This document shows positions 24,927-33,498 of a stretch of 36,369 nt of DNA, in pieces. Each line of letters opens with the position of its first letter. Within the stretch, counting starts at the first letter, position 1. Location of the stretch: positions 1-36,369 of the forward strand of contig CAMEIH010000025.1 of the NCBI GenBank assembly GCA_945917985.1, read 5' to 3'. The notes below the pieces were generated by a model. That model did no database searches. It was not told the DNA's origin and saw only the letters and a list, made by a program, of their open reading frames with translations. A program made the position numbers and the translations under genes. The stretch comes from an uncultured Clostridium sp. (lineage in GTDB: Bacteria; Bacillota; Clostridia; Lachnospirales; Lachnospiraceae).

Positions 24927-24973
24927 CTTATTCTTTCCATATCCTGTCTCTGTTTTGAAAATTCAATGAAGCG

Positions 24974-25001
24974 AAAAAGTGTTCATCACTGAACACTTTT
25001 T
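24974..25001 (-). terminator. Terminator of the 25-31 kb gene run
   Basis: A perfect 12-bp stem AAAAAGTGTTCA/TGAACACTTTTT with a 4-nt loop, 8 bp past the stop of the 51-residue gene. On the minus strand the stem ends in five T. A-runs on the other side make it bidirectional in principle. Confidence 0.85.
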
Positions 25002-25009
25002 ACCATGAA

Positions 25010-25165
25010 TCATTCTAAGTTTTTTGTTTCTTTCTCATTTTGAGCATTCTTGTTCTTTCTTGCTTTAATACCGATAAAAATCGCCACTCCTGCAATGACG
25101 GCAATGATAGCCATCAATAATAAGTAGGATAAAAATGAATTCACAAATAAAACCACATTCTGCAT
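25010..25165 (-). CDS. Small membrane protein, 51 residues
   Basis: A 51-residue frame starting MQNVVLFVNSFLSYLLLM. One long hydrophobic stretch (residues 4-33) is followed by a strongly charged tail (KARKNKNAQNEKETKNLE), typical of a single-pass or hairpin membrane peptide with the tail in the cytoplasm. AGGGTGAT, which pairs with the extended anti-Shine-Dalgarno region, lies 6 nt before the ATG. It begins 35 bp behind the MutS-like gene and is closed by a strong terminator, so it is the last gene of that run. I believe similar short proteins occur widely in Lachnospiraceae without a name. Function unknown. Confidence 0.7.
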   Translation of the reverse strand: MQNVVLFVNSFLSYLLLMAIIAVIAGVAIFIGIKARKNKNAQNEKETKNLE

Positions 25166-25200
25166 CTGCCAATCACCCTGCCTTTCCATTAACGTTTATT

Positions 25201-26880
25201 TTAGCATGTCCAGTTACCTTTTTCAAGGAAATCAAATGCCATCTTTTCCGCTTCCAAAACAATTTTCTGATCGTATCCCATAATACCGAGTAGTTTAATG
25301 GCATTTCTGGTAGTAGCACGTCCTTTCATAATCTTATAGCTGAAAAAGATATCATCTTCCTCTATCTCTTCTTCAAAGTGATAGTTCGCATAGAAATCCT
25401 CCAGAATATGAGTCAGCTCAATATCATGAGTTGCCGCAAAGCAAAGACTGGTTCCGGTACAAAGGCTTTTCAGAATCTGTGCTGAAGCTGCAATTCTCTC
25501 CACTGTGTTAGTTCCACGAAGCACCTCATCCACAAAGCACAGCACAGGGATGCCTTCCTTTTGCTGCGCATCCAGAATACGTTTCAAAGCCTTGATCTCC
25601 ACCATGTAATAACTGTCACCACCCTGTATGTCATCCCTGAGGGTCATGGAGGAAAGAATGCGGAACAGTCCCGTCTCATAAGAATCTGCCATGCAGGTAT
25701 GAATGGTCTGTGCGAGAATGGCATTCACTGCAACTGTCTTTAAGAAGGTAGACTTTCCTGAAGCATTGGAGCCTGTGATCAGTATACTTCTGTTTTCATC
25801 AATATCATTTTTTACAGGCTTCTCAATCAGCGGATGATACAGCTTCTTTGACCTGATCATAATCTGTTCCCCAATTTGGGGAATACAATGATCGGGATTT
25901 CCCTGCCTGAAAGCACCGATTGCAATCACTGCATCTACTTTTCCAATAATGGAAAGTATTGTGTCTATTTCCCGTGTATGATTTCTGACAATTCGGAGCA
26001 TTCTGTTAAACTGAATCAGATCCAGATGAAAAATCATACGCAGATAATCAAGAAATAAATCTATCAGGTTAGCGGAAGCCGACATTCTTCCCGGAGACAT
26101 GAGCAAGAAGGAACCTCTTTTAAATCCCGAGAATTTATTCACCGCTTCCTTAAGGATTCTGTTTTCCTCTGAAAGAATCTCAATCTTCCTGTCTGTCAGC
26201 TTATCTGCCATATCCAGAAGACGGAATATATAAGTAAAGCTGGTAATATAGGGATCGATCTCATTCTTTACCTTGAAGTAAGAAATAATGTTGCCTATGA
26301 AAGCAAAAGCGAGGAGGCATAGCCCCAGCGGTAAATTGATAAAAATCACTGCAATACTTACAGCGATCAGAAGCAGTGCCATATAGTGCTTTCCGTTGTT
26401 GCGTTCACCCAGATCGTCAAGATAATCCAGATAATCATAAATGGAAAATTTTCCTGTACCGCCCAGTTTTTTTAAAAGTACCTGACAGGCAACTCTGTCA
26501 TCCTCATGTTCTTTAAAATATGCAATCAGTTCCTCCAGGCGATCAAGCTCTTTAATCTCATAAACAGGTGTCCGAAGAAGATAATACAGATATTCTTCCC
26601 CGGCCGCTGACATGGTGCCATCCATTTTCCGATAGATTTCGTCCATATTCAGATCATTCCACGTAATGTCATCAATACCAAAATCCTGTTTATGCTTTTC
26701 ATAGTAATGAGATATGCTTTCAAATCGTTCCGGCTTATACTGCTTTTCGGATATGACACCATAATCACTTCGGAGCTTTCTGATAAACTCCTTTTCTTCT
26801 TTTCTGTTGTCAAAGTATCCTTTTAGCATAAGTATTAAAAGGAATAGCAACATCACTGCTGCAAAAACAATATATTCCAT
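25201..26880 (-). CDS. Membrane-anchored MutS-like ATPase
   Basis: A 559-residue protein with the MutS ATPase domain at its C-terminus but no mismatch-recognition or connector domain. A hydrophobic helix opens the protein (3-19), and two more lie at about 166-201. Between them and after them are helical segments resembling the MutS lever (domain III). The ATPase has Walker A GSNASGKS (370-377), the MutS-typical SMTLRDDIQGGDSYY (411-425), Walker B FVDEVLRGTNTVER (449-462) and H485. ATP use is likely; mismatch repair is not. Family members of this type are known in Firmicutes as MutS-related proteins of unknown role. CGGAG lies before the ATG; 29 bp separate it from the chemoreceptor gene upstream. 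Confidence 0.87.
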   Translation of the reverse strand: MEYIVFAAVMLLFLLILMLKGYFDNRKEEKEFIRKLRSDYGVISEKQYKPERFESISHYYEKHKQDFGIDDITWNDLNMDEIYRKMDGTMSAAGEEYLYYLLRTPVYEIKELDRLEELIAYFKEHEDDRVACQVLLKKLGGTGKFSIYDYLDYLDDLGERNNGKHYMALLLIAVSIAVIFINLPLGLCLLAFAFIGNIISYFKVKNEIDPYITSFTYIFRLLDMADKLTDRKIEILSEENRILKEAVNKFSGFKRGSFLLMSPGRMSASANLIDLFLDYLRMIFHLDLIQFNRMLRIVRNHTREIDTILSIIGKVDAVIAIGAFRQGNPDHCIPQIGEQIMIRSKKLYHPLIEKPVKNDIDENRSILITGSNASGKSTFLKTVAVNAILAQTIHTCMADSYETGLFRILSSMTLRDDIQGGDSYYMVEIKALKRILDAQQKEGIPVLCFVDEVLRGTNTVERIAASAQILKSLCTGTSLCFAATHDIELTHILEDFYANYHFEEEIEEDDIFFSYKIMKGRATTRNAIKLLGIMGYDQKIVLEAEKMAFDFLEKGNWTC

Positions 26881-26909
26881 ATTCGCTCCGAAAATAATAT
26901 ATTTTTCGC

Positions 26910-28616
26910 TTACTCAACCACAAACTGATTAACACTTTCCTCCAGCTTTACAGCAATCTGATGCAAATGCTCTGCGTTATCAGCAATATTGCTCATAATC
27001 GAACCTACTTCCGATGCGGAAGCACAGGTTTCTTCCGTGCTTGCTGCATTTTCCTGTGCAATTGCAGTCAGGTTTTGAACGACATCTACCACCTTCACTC
27101 TTGCTTCGTCAAGTTTTGCAGTCTTTCCTGCAATGGTTCTGATACCGTCAATGGAGCAATCAATACCATTTTTCACATTTTCAAATGCATGCTGGGTGTT
27201 TTGTACGTTTGTATTCTGTCTCTCAATAACGCTTCTGACATCTTCCATTGTCTTCACGGATTTCTGAGATTCTTCAATCAGAATATTTGTAATTTCTTCA
27301 ATCTGTCTTGCCGATTCATTGGACTGTTCTGCCAGCTTTTGAATCTGACCGGCAACAACGGCAAAACCTCTTCCCTGCTCACCTGCTCTTGCTGCCTCTA
27401 TGGAAGCATTCAAGGATAAGAGATTGGTTTCTTCCGCAATATCTGAAATAATATTGGTTACTTCCTTAATCTTTAAAGCAGATTCATTCGTCACATTTGT
27501 CTGCTCAAAGATTTCATACATCGCTTCCTTTGTCTTTTGATTCACTGAATTTAATTCCAGCAAAATATCCATTGCCGTATTTCCTGCATCACGCATGGCT
27601 CTTGCATTGGTACGCAGTTTTTCTACTTCGGTATTGGTCTCCTCAATCATATTGCCCATAATAATGACATTTTCTGTTGCCGTCTGTGTTTCACTTGCCT
27701 GGGAAGATGCACCATCTGCAATTTCAGACATTGCCTTTTCTACCTGCTCTACGGACTGTGCGGTTTCCGATGCACTTACATCCAAAACCGAGGAGGTCTC
27801 ATGAAGAGCTTTTGTTTCAGTGGATATTGTATTCACTGCACTGATCAATTCTTTGCGCAAGCCGTCAATAGAACGGCCTATCATACCGGTTTCGTCTTTT
27901 CTCTTACTGAGCTTATTCTGATTTGCATCCTCTCTGAAATCAAGGGTGGAAATTTTCTCGATCAACTCAATTGATTTCCGAATCGGTTTCACAATCATGA
28001 ATGCACATGCCAAAGCAATGATCATGCATAAAGCACCGCAGATAAGTACATTTGTGATACATGTTTTTGCAATTGCATTGACATCGGAGAAAATTTCTTT
28101 TTCATCTGCTGTCACAACAAGAATATAGGAGCAATCTTTTCCGACATAATAGGATGCATACTTATTCTCACCCTTATAATCATAGGTAATGACATCAGTT
28201 TCCGGCCGGTTTCCCTTCGCTATCTCACCGACCAGCATTTTCACTGCCGCATTTTCCACGGGCTGTCCGATTTTTTCCGCTGTGGGATGATATAGCATGG
28301 TGCCATCAGCAGACACAACATAGGCATAGCTGGATTCCATATTTCTGATTGCAATATCTCCTACTGCTTTTTCCAGTTCTTCTGCCGTCAGTACTGTCTC
28401 AGCACCAAGCGCTGAGATCTCGTTCTCCAGATTGTTACCGGCTATCGCAGTAACATCATTCATGTAATATTGGATCGTATTGCTCATACATTTCTTCATC
28501 AACGGAATCATTGTCCACAAGCTGAATATAATAGTCCATATAATTCCCCAGAAAACAAGTGATCCAATTTTCATTTTGATGGAATTCACTTTTGAATATT
28601 TGCCTTCTCCGCTCAT
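26910..28616 (-). CDS. Methyl-accepting chemotaxis protein
   Basis: A 568-residue chemoreceptor. TM1 about residues 19-40; an extracytoplasmic sensor of roughly 145 residues (42-186) with a Cache-like pattern ([22 protein letters not shown]); TM2 187-209; HAMP about 210-265; then a long cytoplasmic coiled coil with the conserved tip [20 protein letters not shown] near residue 395 and methylation helices on both sides. Ligand unknown. AAGGAGAGG lies 12 nt before the ATG. It starts 39 bp behind the amidohydrolase gene and no terminator lies between, so it may share a transcript with nucleoside-salvage genes. Its presence implies a motile cell or a signalling use; no flagellar or che genes are in the window. 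Confidence 0.93.
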   Translation of the reverse strand: MSGEGKYSKVNSIKMKIGSLVFWGIIWTIIFSLWTMIPLMKKCMSNTIQYYMNDVTAIAGNNLENEISALGAETVLTAEELEKAVGDIAIRNMESSYAYVVSADGTMLYHPTAEKIGQPVENAAVKMLVGEIAKGNRPETDVITYDYKGENKYASYYVGKDCSYILVVTADEKEIFSDVNAIAKTCITNVLICGALCMIIALACAFMIVKPIRKSIELIEKISTLDFREDANQNKLSKRKDETGMIGRSIDGLRKELISAVNTISTETKALHETSSVLDVSASETAQSVEQVEKAMSEIADGASSQASETQTATENVIIMGNMIEETNTEVEKLRTNARAMRDAGNTAMDILLELNSVNQKTKEAMYEIFEQTNVTNESALKIKEVTNIISDIAEETNLLSLNASIEAARAGEQGRGFAVVAGQIQKLAEQSNESARQIEEITNILIEESQKSVKTMEDVRSVIERQNTNVQNTQHAFENVKNGIDCSIDGIRTIAGKTAKLDEARVKVVDVVQNLTAIAQENAASTEETCASASEVGSIMSNIADNAEHLHQIAVKLEESVNQFVVE

Positions 28617-28655
28617 AAGTTTATCTAACCTCTCCTTCTTATCTTACGTAATTTG

Positions 28656-29954
28656 CTATTTTATCCCTGCAATAATCTCATTTGCTTTTTCGTAAATATC
28701 TTCCGGTTTTTCATCTGTCAGAAAACTTTCGTTCTCATACAGAATCCTGCCGCCTATCATAGTCATCTTCACATTTATCTTGCTGCCGCTGTACACAATA
28801 TTTTTTGCTATATTATTGAGAGGCTGCATATTCGGTGTCTTAAGGTCTATCATAATCAGATCGGCAAGCTTTCCTTCCGCAATCACATCCGCTTCCCCAA
28901 GACCCATAGCATGAGCACCATTCACCGTCGCCATTTTGAGGACCTCCATGGCATCCACCGCCGCTGCATCCTCCTCCTTCAGTTTAGCAAGTCCCGTCAC
29001 AAGGAACATTTCCCGGAACATATCAAGACAGTTATTGCTTGCAGGTCCGTCAGTGCCAAGTGCAACAGGAACACCCGCCTTAAGGAACTGTGTGATGGGA
29101 GCGATCCCGCTTGCCAGCTTGGTGTTGGAGCCGGGATTGGAAACAGCATACATTCCTCTCTTTTTCATAATGGCGATATCTTCTTCTGTCACATGTACGC
29201 AGTGATAGCCTCCGCCGCCATAATCAAACATTCCAAGGGAATCCAGAAATGCCACAGGTGTCATGCCGTATCTCTCCCTGCAGCCTTCCACTTCCGCTTT
29301 TGTTTCCGACAGATGTGTAAACACAGGAGCTTTATACTTGTGAGCGATTTCGGATATCTTCATTAATAGTTCCCTGGAACAGGTATATTCCGCATGAAAT
29401 CCAAGCATAAAAGACTGTAAAGGACTTTTTCCATTCAGGTTCAGATAATACTCTTCCAAAAGTTCAGGAGACTGACTGAAATTATTTACACCGCCAACCT
29501 GCACTCCTCTCATGCCCATCTCATCAAAAGCTTTATAGATCGAGTACGGAGTCAGATACATATCAAACACTGCTGTGATACCGCTTGTCAGATATTCCAA
29601 CACTGCGAGCTTTGTCAATTCATAAATATCTTCATCCGTAAGCTTTGCCTCTACCGGAAAGACCTGCTGATTCAGCCAGTCATTTAACGGAAGATCATCT
29701 GCATAGGACCTGAGCAGTGTCATACCTGAGTGGGTATGTGCATCCTTAAATCCCGGCATCAGAAGATTTCCTTCACAGTCTATCTCCCTGTCCCAGATCA
29801 TACAGGGAATCTGAAGCTTCTGATAGATGGAATCCGTATCTGCACCATCACCTGCATAGACGATCCTGTCTTTTTTCACCCAGACTTCTCCAAAAAAGAT
29901 ATCTCTGTTTTCTTCCATCGAAAGAATTCTTGCATTATATAATCTGATATTCAT
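28656..29954 (-). CDS. Amidohydrolase, MtaD/SAH-deaminase-like
   Basis: A 432-residue metal-dependent hydrolase of the amidohydrolase superfamily. Metal and catalytic residues: HTH (73-75, DAHTHSG), H187 (GFHAEYTC), H214 and E217 (THLSE), H254 region and D302 (LGTDGPASNN). The pattern is that of 5-methylthioadenosine/S-adenosylhomocysteine deaminases and related chlorohydrolase-like enzymes; substrate is unproven. Position right behind punA and cdd supports a purine nucleoside or base deaminase. The start at 29954 is chosen over 29966 because GGAGGAAAAC directly precedes it, with the upstream ATG inside that ribosome site region. Confidence 0.88.
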   Translation of the reverse strand: MNIRLYNARILSMEENRDIFFGEVWVKKDRIVYAGDGADTDSIYQKLQIPCMIWDREIDCEGNLLMPGFKDAHTHSGMTLLRSYADDLPLNDWLNQQVFPVEAKLTDEDIYELTKLAVLEYLTSGITAVFDMYLTPYSIYKAFDEMGMRGVQVGGVNNFSQSPELLEEYYLNLNGKSPLQSFMLGFHAEYTCSRELLMKISEIAHKYKAPVFTHLSETKAEVEGCRERYGMTPVAFLDSLGMFDYGGGGYHCVHVTEEDIAIMKKRGMYAVSNPGSNTKLASGIAPITQFLKAGVPVALGTDGPASNNCLDMFREMFLVTGLAKLKEEDAAAVDAMEVLKMATVNGAHAMGLGEADVIAEGKLADLIMIDLKTPNMQPLNNIAKNIVYSGSKINVKMTMIGGRILYENESFLTDEKPEDIYEKANEIIAGIK

Positions 29955-29977
29955 GTTTTCCTCCATACGCAGCTTTC

Positions 29978-30418
29978 TTATGCCAGATTTTCCGGTCCAA
30001 AGCCTTCCGGTAAAAGTTCACACAGCTTGTATATTTTGTACTCTTCCGTATTTTTGGCCACAATCACCACAAATTCATCAGGGTTCACAAACTCCCTCAT
30101 AACCTGTCTGCAGACACCACAGGGGAACGCAAATTGTCGGATTTCCTCCCCCTCCGGACCTCCTGCAATGGCAATCGCTTTCCATTTTCGCCAGCCTTCA
30201 CTGACGGCCTTTACAATCGCCACTCTTTCCGCACAGATACCGGGACTGTATGCCGCATTTTCAACATTGCACCCCGTGTAAATTCGGAGTTCTCTTGTAA
30301 GAAGGGCTGCTCCCACCTGATAATGGGAATAGGGCGTGTATGCTTTTTTTCTTGCCTCCAGTGCCGCACGAATCATTTCCTTGACGGGGATCTCCTCGAA
30401 ATTGATCATTTCGCTCAT
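29978..30418 (-). CDS. cdd: Cytidine deaminase
   Basis: Homotetrameric-type cytidine/deoxycytidine deaminase, 146 residues, converting cytidine to uridine. Zinc motif C62-A-E64 (GICAERVAIVKA) with proton-shuttle Glu64, and C100/C103 in FPCGVCRQVMREF; three Cys ligands mark the small tetrameric class. TPYSHYQVGAAL and GCNVENAAYSPG bind nucleoside. AGGAGTTATGCT precedes the ATG; a second in-frame ATG follows three codons later. The gene is 14 bp behind punA and 23 bp before the amidohydrolase, forming a nucleoside-salvage unit. Confidence 0.95.
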   Translation of the reverse strand: MSEMINFEEIPVKEMIRAALEARKKAYTPYSHYQVGAALLTRELRIYTGCNVENAAYSPGICAERVAIVKAVSEGWRKWKAIAIAGGPEGEEIRQFAFPCGVCRQVMREFVNPDEFVVIVAKNTEEYKIYKLCELLPEGFGPENLA

Positions 30419-30432
30419 AGCATAACTCCTGT

Positions 30433-31254
30433 TTAAAAAGATTTGATTGATTCTGTGATCAGCTGCTTAAATAAGGGTGCTGCTTTATTTGCTGCCTCCT
30501 GAACTTCCTCATGGGTAAGCGGATGCTCCACCATACCTGCAGCCAGATTGGCAACACAGGATATCCCACAGATTTTCATTCCCATATGATTCGCTGCAAT
30601 CGCTTCCACAACGGTACTCATTCCCACAGCATCTGCTCCAAGGGTTCTGAGCATTCTAATTTCCGCAGGGGATTCAAAGGAAGGACCTGTAAGCTGCACA
30701 TAAATCCCCTCCTTTAAAGGAATATCATTATCCTTTGCCGCTTTTCTGATCTTGTCCTGAAGCTCTCTGTCATATACCGTACTCATATCAGGGAATCGAA
30801 GTCCCAGTTCTTCTATATTCTGGCCGATCAGCGGATTTGGTGCAAAACAGGAAATGTGATCCGTGATCAGCATAAAATCTCCCGCACCGAAAGATGGATT
30901 GATTCCTCCTGATGCATTGGTGAGAAACAGTATCTCTGCTCCCATCAGTTTCATCAGCCTGGCAGGGAGAACTACATCTGTAATGGGGTATCCTTCATAA
31001 TAATGAACCCTTCCCTTCATGCAGACTACAGGAACCTGTCCCACATATCCGAAAATGAATTTTCCGGCATGTCCCGGTACCGTAGATACAGGGAAATCTT
31101 TAATCTCACTATAATCAATTTCAGCCTTTACCTCCATACTGTCTGCATAGTTACCAAGTCCTGAACCAAGCACCAGGGCTACCTTAGGAGAAAAGGGAAT
31201 TCTGTCCTTAATACTTTCATAGCAGTCAAGCAGTTTCTGATAAGTCTGATTCAT
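30433..31254 (-). CDS. punA: Purine-nucleoside phosphorylase
   Basis: Trimeric-type purine-nucleoside phosphorylase, 273 residues, cleaving (deoxy)inosine and guanosine with phosphate to base and (deoxy)ribose-1-phosphate. Typical segments: VALVLGSGLG (phosphate site), STVPGHAGKF, GRVHYYEGY, LTNASGGINPSF, YVQLTGPSFESPAEIRM and GADAVGMSTV with the base-binding region near NLAAGM. GGAGG lies 7 nt before the ATG. First gene of the run; upstream is the spoIVA terminator. A TATAAT occurs at about 31286-31291 on the minus strand but lacks a good -35, so the promoter is not firmly placed. Confidence 0.95.
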   Translation of the reverse strand: MNQTYQKLLDCYESIKDRIPFSPKVALVLGSGLGNYADSMEVKAEIDYSEIKDFPVSTVPGHAGKFIFGYVGQVPVVCMKGRVHYYEGYPITDVVLPARLMKLMGAEILFLTNASGGINPSFGAGDFMLITDHISCFAPNPLIGQNIEELGLRFPDMSTVYDRELQDKIRKAAKDNDIPLKEGIYVQLTGPSFESPAEIRMLRTLGADAVGMSTVVEAIAANHMGMKICGISCVANLAAGMVEHPLTHEEVQEAANKAAPLFKQLITESIKSF

Positions 31255-31324
31255 GTTAAAACCTCCAGTTTGTTATTTCAATACATTATAGTTAATACTA
31301 CCATATTCCCATATTGACTGCAAG

Positions 31325-31361
31325 AAAAAGGAGTCTGTTACTGCCTTCACAGACTCCTCTT
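31325..31361 (-). terminator. spoIVA terminator
   Basis: On the minus strand a 10-bp stem AGGAGTCTGT/ACAGACTCCT with a 10-nt loop, followed directly by TTTTCTT. It lies a few bases after the spoIVA stop codon and insulates punA. Confidence 0.85.
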
Positions 31362-31363
31362 TT

Positions 31364-32851
31364 TCAGATGATGATGCACACCATCCCACCATTGCTGTCA
31401 TTTACAATCTTCTGCATGGTCTCCTGCAGTTTCAGCTGGCTCTCTTCCCCTATCATAGTAAGTTTTCCCGTGATTCCGTCATTCACAAGCTGCTCTACCG
31501 TCTTTCCGAAAATATTGGTTTCCCAGATGCCCTTTTCTCCTGTATCCGAATCGGAAATATACCGGATCAGATCTTTTGCCTGATCTTCACTTCCCACAAT
31601 CGGTGATATTTCCGTCTCGATATTAGCCCGTATCATGTGAATACTGGGACTTTCTGCTTTGATCTTTACACCGAATTTATTGCCGTGTTTGATCAGTTCC
31701 GGTTTATCCAGTGTGATTTCATCCCTGTCAGGTGTCACCACACCGTATCCCTTTTGCCTCACTGCCTCTATCGCATGAAGAACTCTCACATATTCCTTTT
31801 TCATCTTTGCCATTTCCTTCAGGATATGAAGAAGCTGATATTCATTGTGAATGTTTTCTCCTACAAGATCGCTCAGCATCTGATAATAATAAGAGTCATC
31901 CATTTCCAGCCAGACTCTGATACAACCGTCCGCCATGCTGACACTGTCCATCTTGCATTTTTTAATATAGTCACTGACAAGCTCAATAGGATGATCTGCC
32001 ACATCCCGAATGCAGTTGTACTGCTTCATCAGTTCCCTGACCTTTGTTATGATATCCGCTTTCATAGGATGGGAAGCAGGAAGCATTTCCACCCATTTCG
32101 GCATATAAAACTCGATCATTGTAAGCGGAAATTCATACAATATCTTTTCCAGAATATGATTGATATCTTCCTTCTTCAGCTGCTCACAGTTAACCGGCAT
32201 AGCCGCAACATGATATTTATCACTGATTTCCTTTGCCTGCTTTATCGCATCCTCACTGTAAGGTTTGACAGTGTTTAAAAGAACGATAAAAGGCTTATTC
32301 ATCTTCTTTAGCTCTCTTATTGTGCGTTCTTCTGCCGGAAAATAATTTTCCCTGCTGATCTCCCCAAAGCTTCCATCACAAGTCACCACAATTCCGATGG
32401 TGGAATGGTCGGTGATCACCTTCCTTGTACCCATTTCGGCCGCCATGGTAAAAGGGATTTCCTCGGTGGACCAGGGTGTCTTCACCATGCGCTCTTCGCC
32501 GTTCTCCATATGGCCTCCGGCTCCTTCAACCATATAACCGACACAGTCGATCAGCCGTACCTTTGCCTCAATTCCTTCTCCCATAGAAACAAGAGCAGCT
32601 TCCTTTGGTATAAATTTAGGCTCAGTCGTAGTAATGGTCTTACCGCCCGCACTTTGTGGCAGTTCATCCGTTACCCGCTCCTTCTCATAGCCATCCTCCA
32701 TATTAGGAAGAACCATGAGATCCATAAAACGCTTGATAAAGGTGGATTTACCGGTTCTTACCGGTCCTACCACTCCTATGTAAATCTCCCCGCCGCATCT
32801 TATCTGTATATCCTTGTATAAATCATACTCTCTCTTATTATTAAAATCCAT
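31364..32851 (-). CDS. spoIVA: Stage IV sporulation protein A (coat basement ATPase)
   Basis: A 495-residue coat morphogenetic ATPase, almost the same length as the 492 of B. subtilis. It polymerises at the forespore surface to form the platform for the coat. Walker A GPVRTGKS (29-36), sensor Thr cluster TTTEPKF (75-80), Walker B RLIDCVGY (99-106), and the conserved C-terminus GGMVCIII, needed for binding the forespore surface, are all there. ATG 32854 and 32851 are adjacent; AAGGGG has proper spacing (7 nt) to the second. A SigE-type promoter lies just upstream and a strong terminator follows. Confidence 0.97.
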   Translation of the reverse strand: MDFNNKREYDLYKDIQIRCGGEIYIGVVGPVRTGKSTFIKRFMDLMVLPNMEDGYEKERVTDELPQSAGGKTITTTEPKFIPKEAALVSMGEGIEAKVRLIDCVGYMVEGAGGHMENGEERMVKTPWSTEEIPFTMAAEMGTRKVITDHSTIGIVVTCDGSFGEISRENYFPAEERTIRELKKMNKPFIVLLNTVKPYSEDAIKQAKEISDKYHVAAMPVNCEQLKKEDINHILEKILYEFPLTMIEFYMPKWVEMLPASHPMKADIITKVRELMKQYNCIRDVADHPIELVSDYIKKCKMDSVSMADGCIRVWLEMDDSYYYQMLSDLVGENIHNEYQLLHILKEMAKMKKEYVRVLHAIEAVRQKGYGVVTPDRDEITLDKPELIKHGNKFGVKIKAESPSIHMIRANIETEISPIVGSEDQAKDLIRYISDSDTGEKGIWETNIFGKTVEQLVNDGITGKLTMIGEESQLKLQETMQKIVNDSNGGMVCIII

Positions 32852-32856
32852 CATAA

Positions 32857-32895
32857 TACCCCTTCCATACTTAGTTAAATGTATGAAAAGGGGTA
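32857..32895. repeat. Imperfect palindrome over spoIVA start region
   Basis: TACCCCTTCCATAC (32857-32870) and GTATGAAAAGGGGTA (32881-32895) pair over 13 bp (8+5, with a small 1x2 internal loop) around a 10-nt centre. One arm covers the spoIVA ribosome site (AAGGGG), the other overlaps the -10 element. Operator, or a hairpin in read-through RNA. Confidence 0.55.
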
Positions 32896-32906
32896 CTTGT
32901 TTATTC
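32878..32906 (-). promoter_or_regulatory. SigE-type promoter of spoIVA
   Basis: On the minus strand: GAATAAA (32900-32906) resembles the SigE -35 KMATATT at 5 of 7, a 14-bp spacer, and CATACATT (32878-32885) is a very good SigE -10. spoIVA is a classic SigE gene in Bacillus. The expected start is near 32871, about 20 nt before the start codon. Confidence 0.68.
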
Positions 32907-32911
32907 CATCT

Positions 32912-33469
32912 TTATCTGTTTTTTTCTCTCTGAGACTTCATCCAATCAAAATAAGCCGCATCACAGCGGTCAAAGGTGCCGTCCTCCTGAAACTTTCTTT
33001 CATATTCTTCAAAAATAGAACTCAATATTTTCTGATACGGCTTCCAATCCTCACGCATCATTTCTCTTGTGTAGTGTTGGACACACTGCATTTTTTCATT
33101 GCTCTCAAGGAAACGACCGCCCATTGGTCTTCTCTCTTCCGGAAGCGCACATCCCTCTTCCGTCAATGCAACACATTCCCCAATTGCGTCGATCCCCACA
33201 AACGTATAACATTTATGACGCATCCGCAGATAAAAGAAAGGACCGCTTTCTGTGGAGAAATGATCAATGGCATACAAACCTTCCGGGTCCTTCAGCATGA
33301 CAAGAATTCTTTCAGAAAGCTCATTTTCAGAAAGGCAGGCAATATCTTTCTGCCCAATACTTTTCTTCAGTTCCTTCTTCATATCCTCAGGTGACAAACT
33401 GCAACCTTTTTCTCTGCAGCATCTCCCTCTGCAGAGGACACATTCCTTTCCGGGCTTATATCCTTCCAT
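32912..33469 (-). CDS. YkgJ-like cysteine-cluster protein
   Basis: A 185-residue soluble protein. The N-terminus has a Cys cluster: C10, C13, C17, C18 and C23 (CVLCRGRCCREKGC), followed by further Cys in RHKCYTF, GECVALTEEGCALPEERRP and MQCVQHYT. The pattern CxxCxxxCC plus a downstream Cys-x-RP-like element recalls the YkgJ (CxxCxxCC) family, thought to bind zinc or an Fe-S cluster; the match is distant. The start at 33469 has GGGAGAT upstream; the frame is open 23 codons further without a ribosome site. Lies 29 bp behind the metalloprotease gene. The last bases abut the spoIVA promoter. Function unknown. Confidence 0.75.
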   Translation of the reverse strand: MEGYKPGKECVLCRGRCCREKGCSLSPEDMKKELKKSIGQKDIACLSENELSERILVMLKDPEGLYAIDHFSTESGPFFYLRMRHKCYTFVGIDAIGECVALTEEGCALPEERRPMGGRFLESNEKMQCVQHYTREMMREDWKPYQKILSSIFEEYERKFQEDGTFDRCDAAYFDWMKSQREKNR

Positions 33470-33498
33470 TTTATCTCCCTTTCTCCTGCGTTCCGTGT

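Noticed and set aside
28653-29366. Plus-strand open frame of 237 codons
   Set aside because: Antisense to the amidohydrolase, whose metal-binding residues are all conserved; no sign of independent coding.
31637-32278. Plus-strand open frame of 213 codons
   Set aside because: Antisense to spoIVA, a highly conserved gene; composition is that of a reverse frame.
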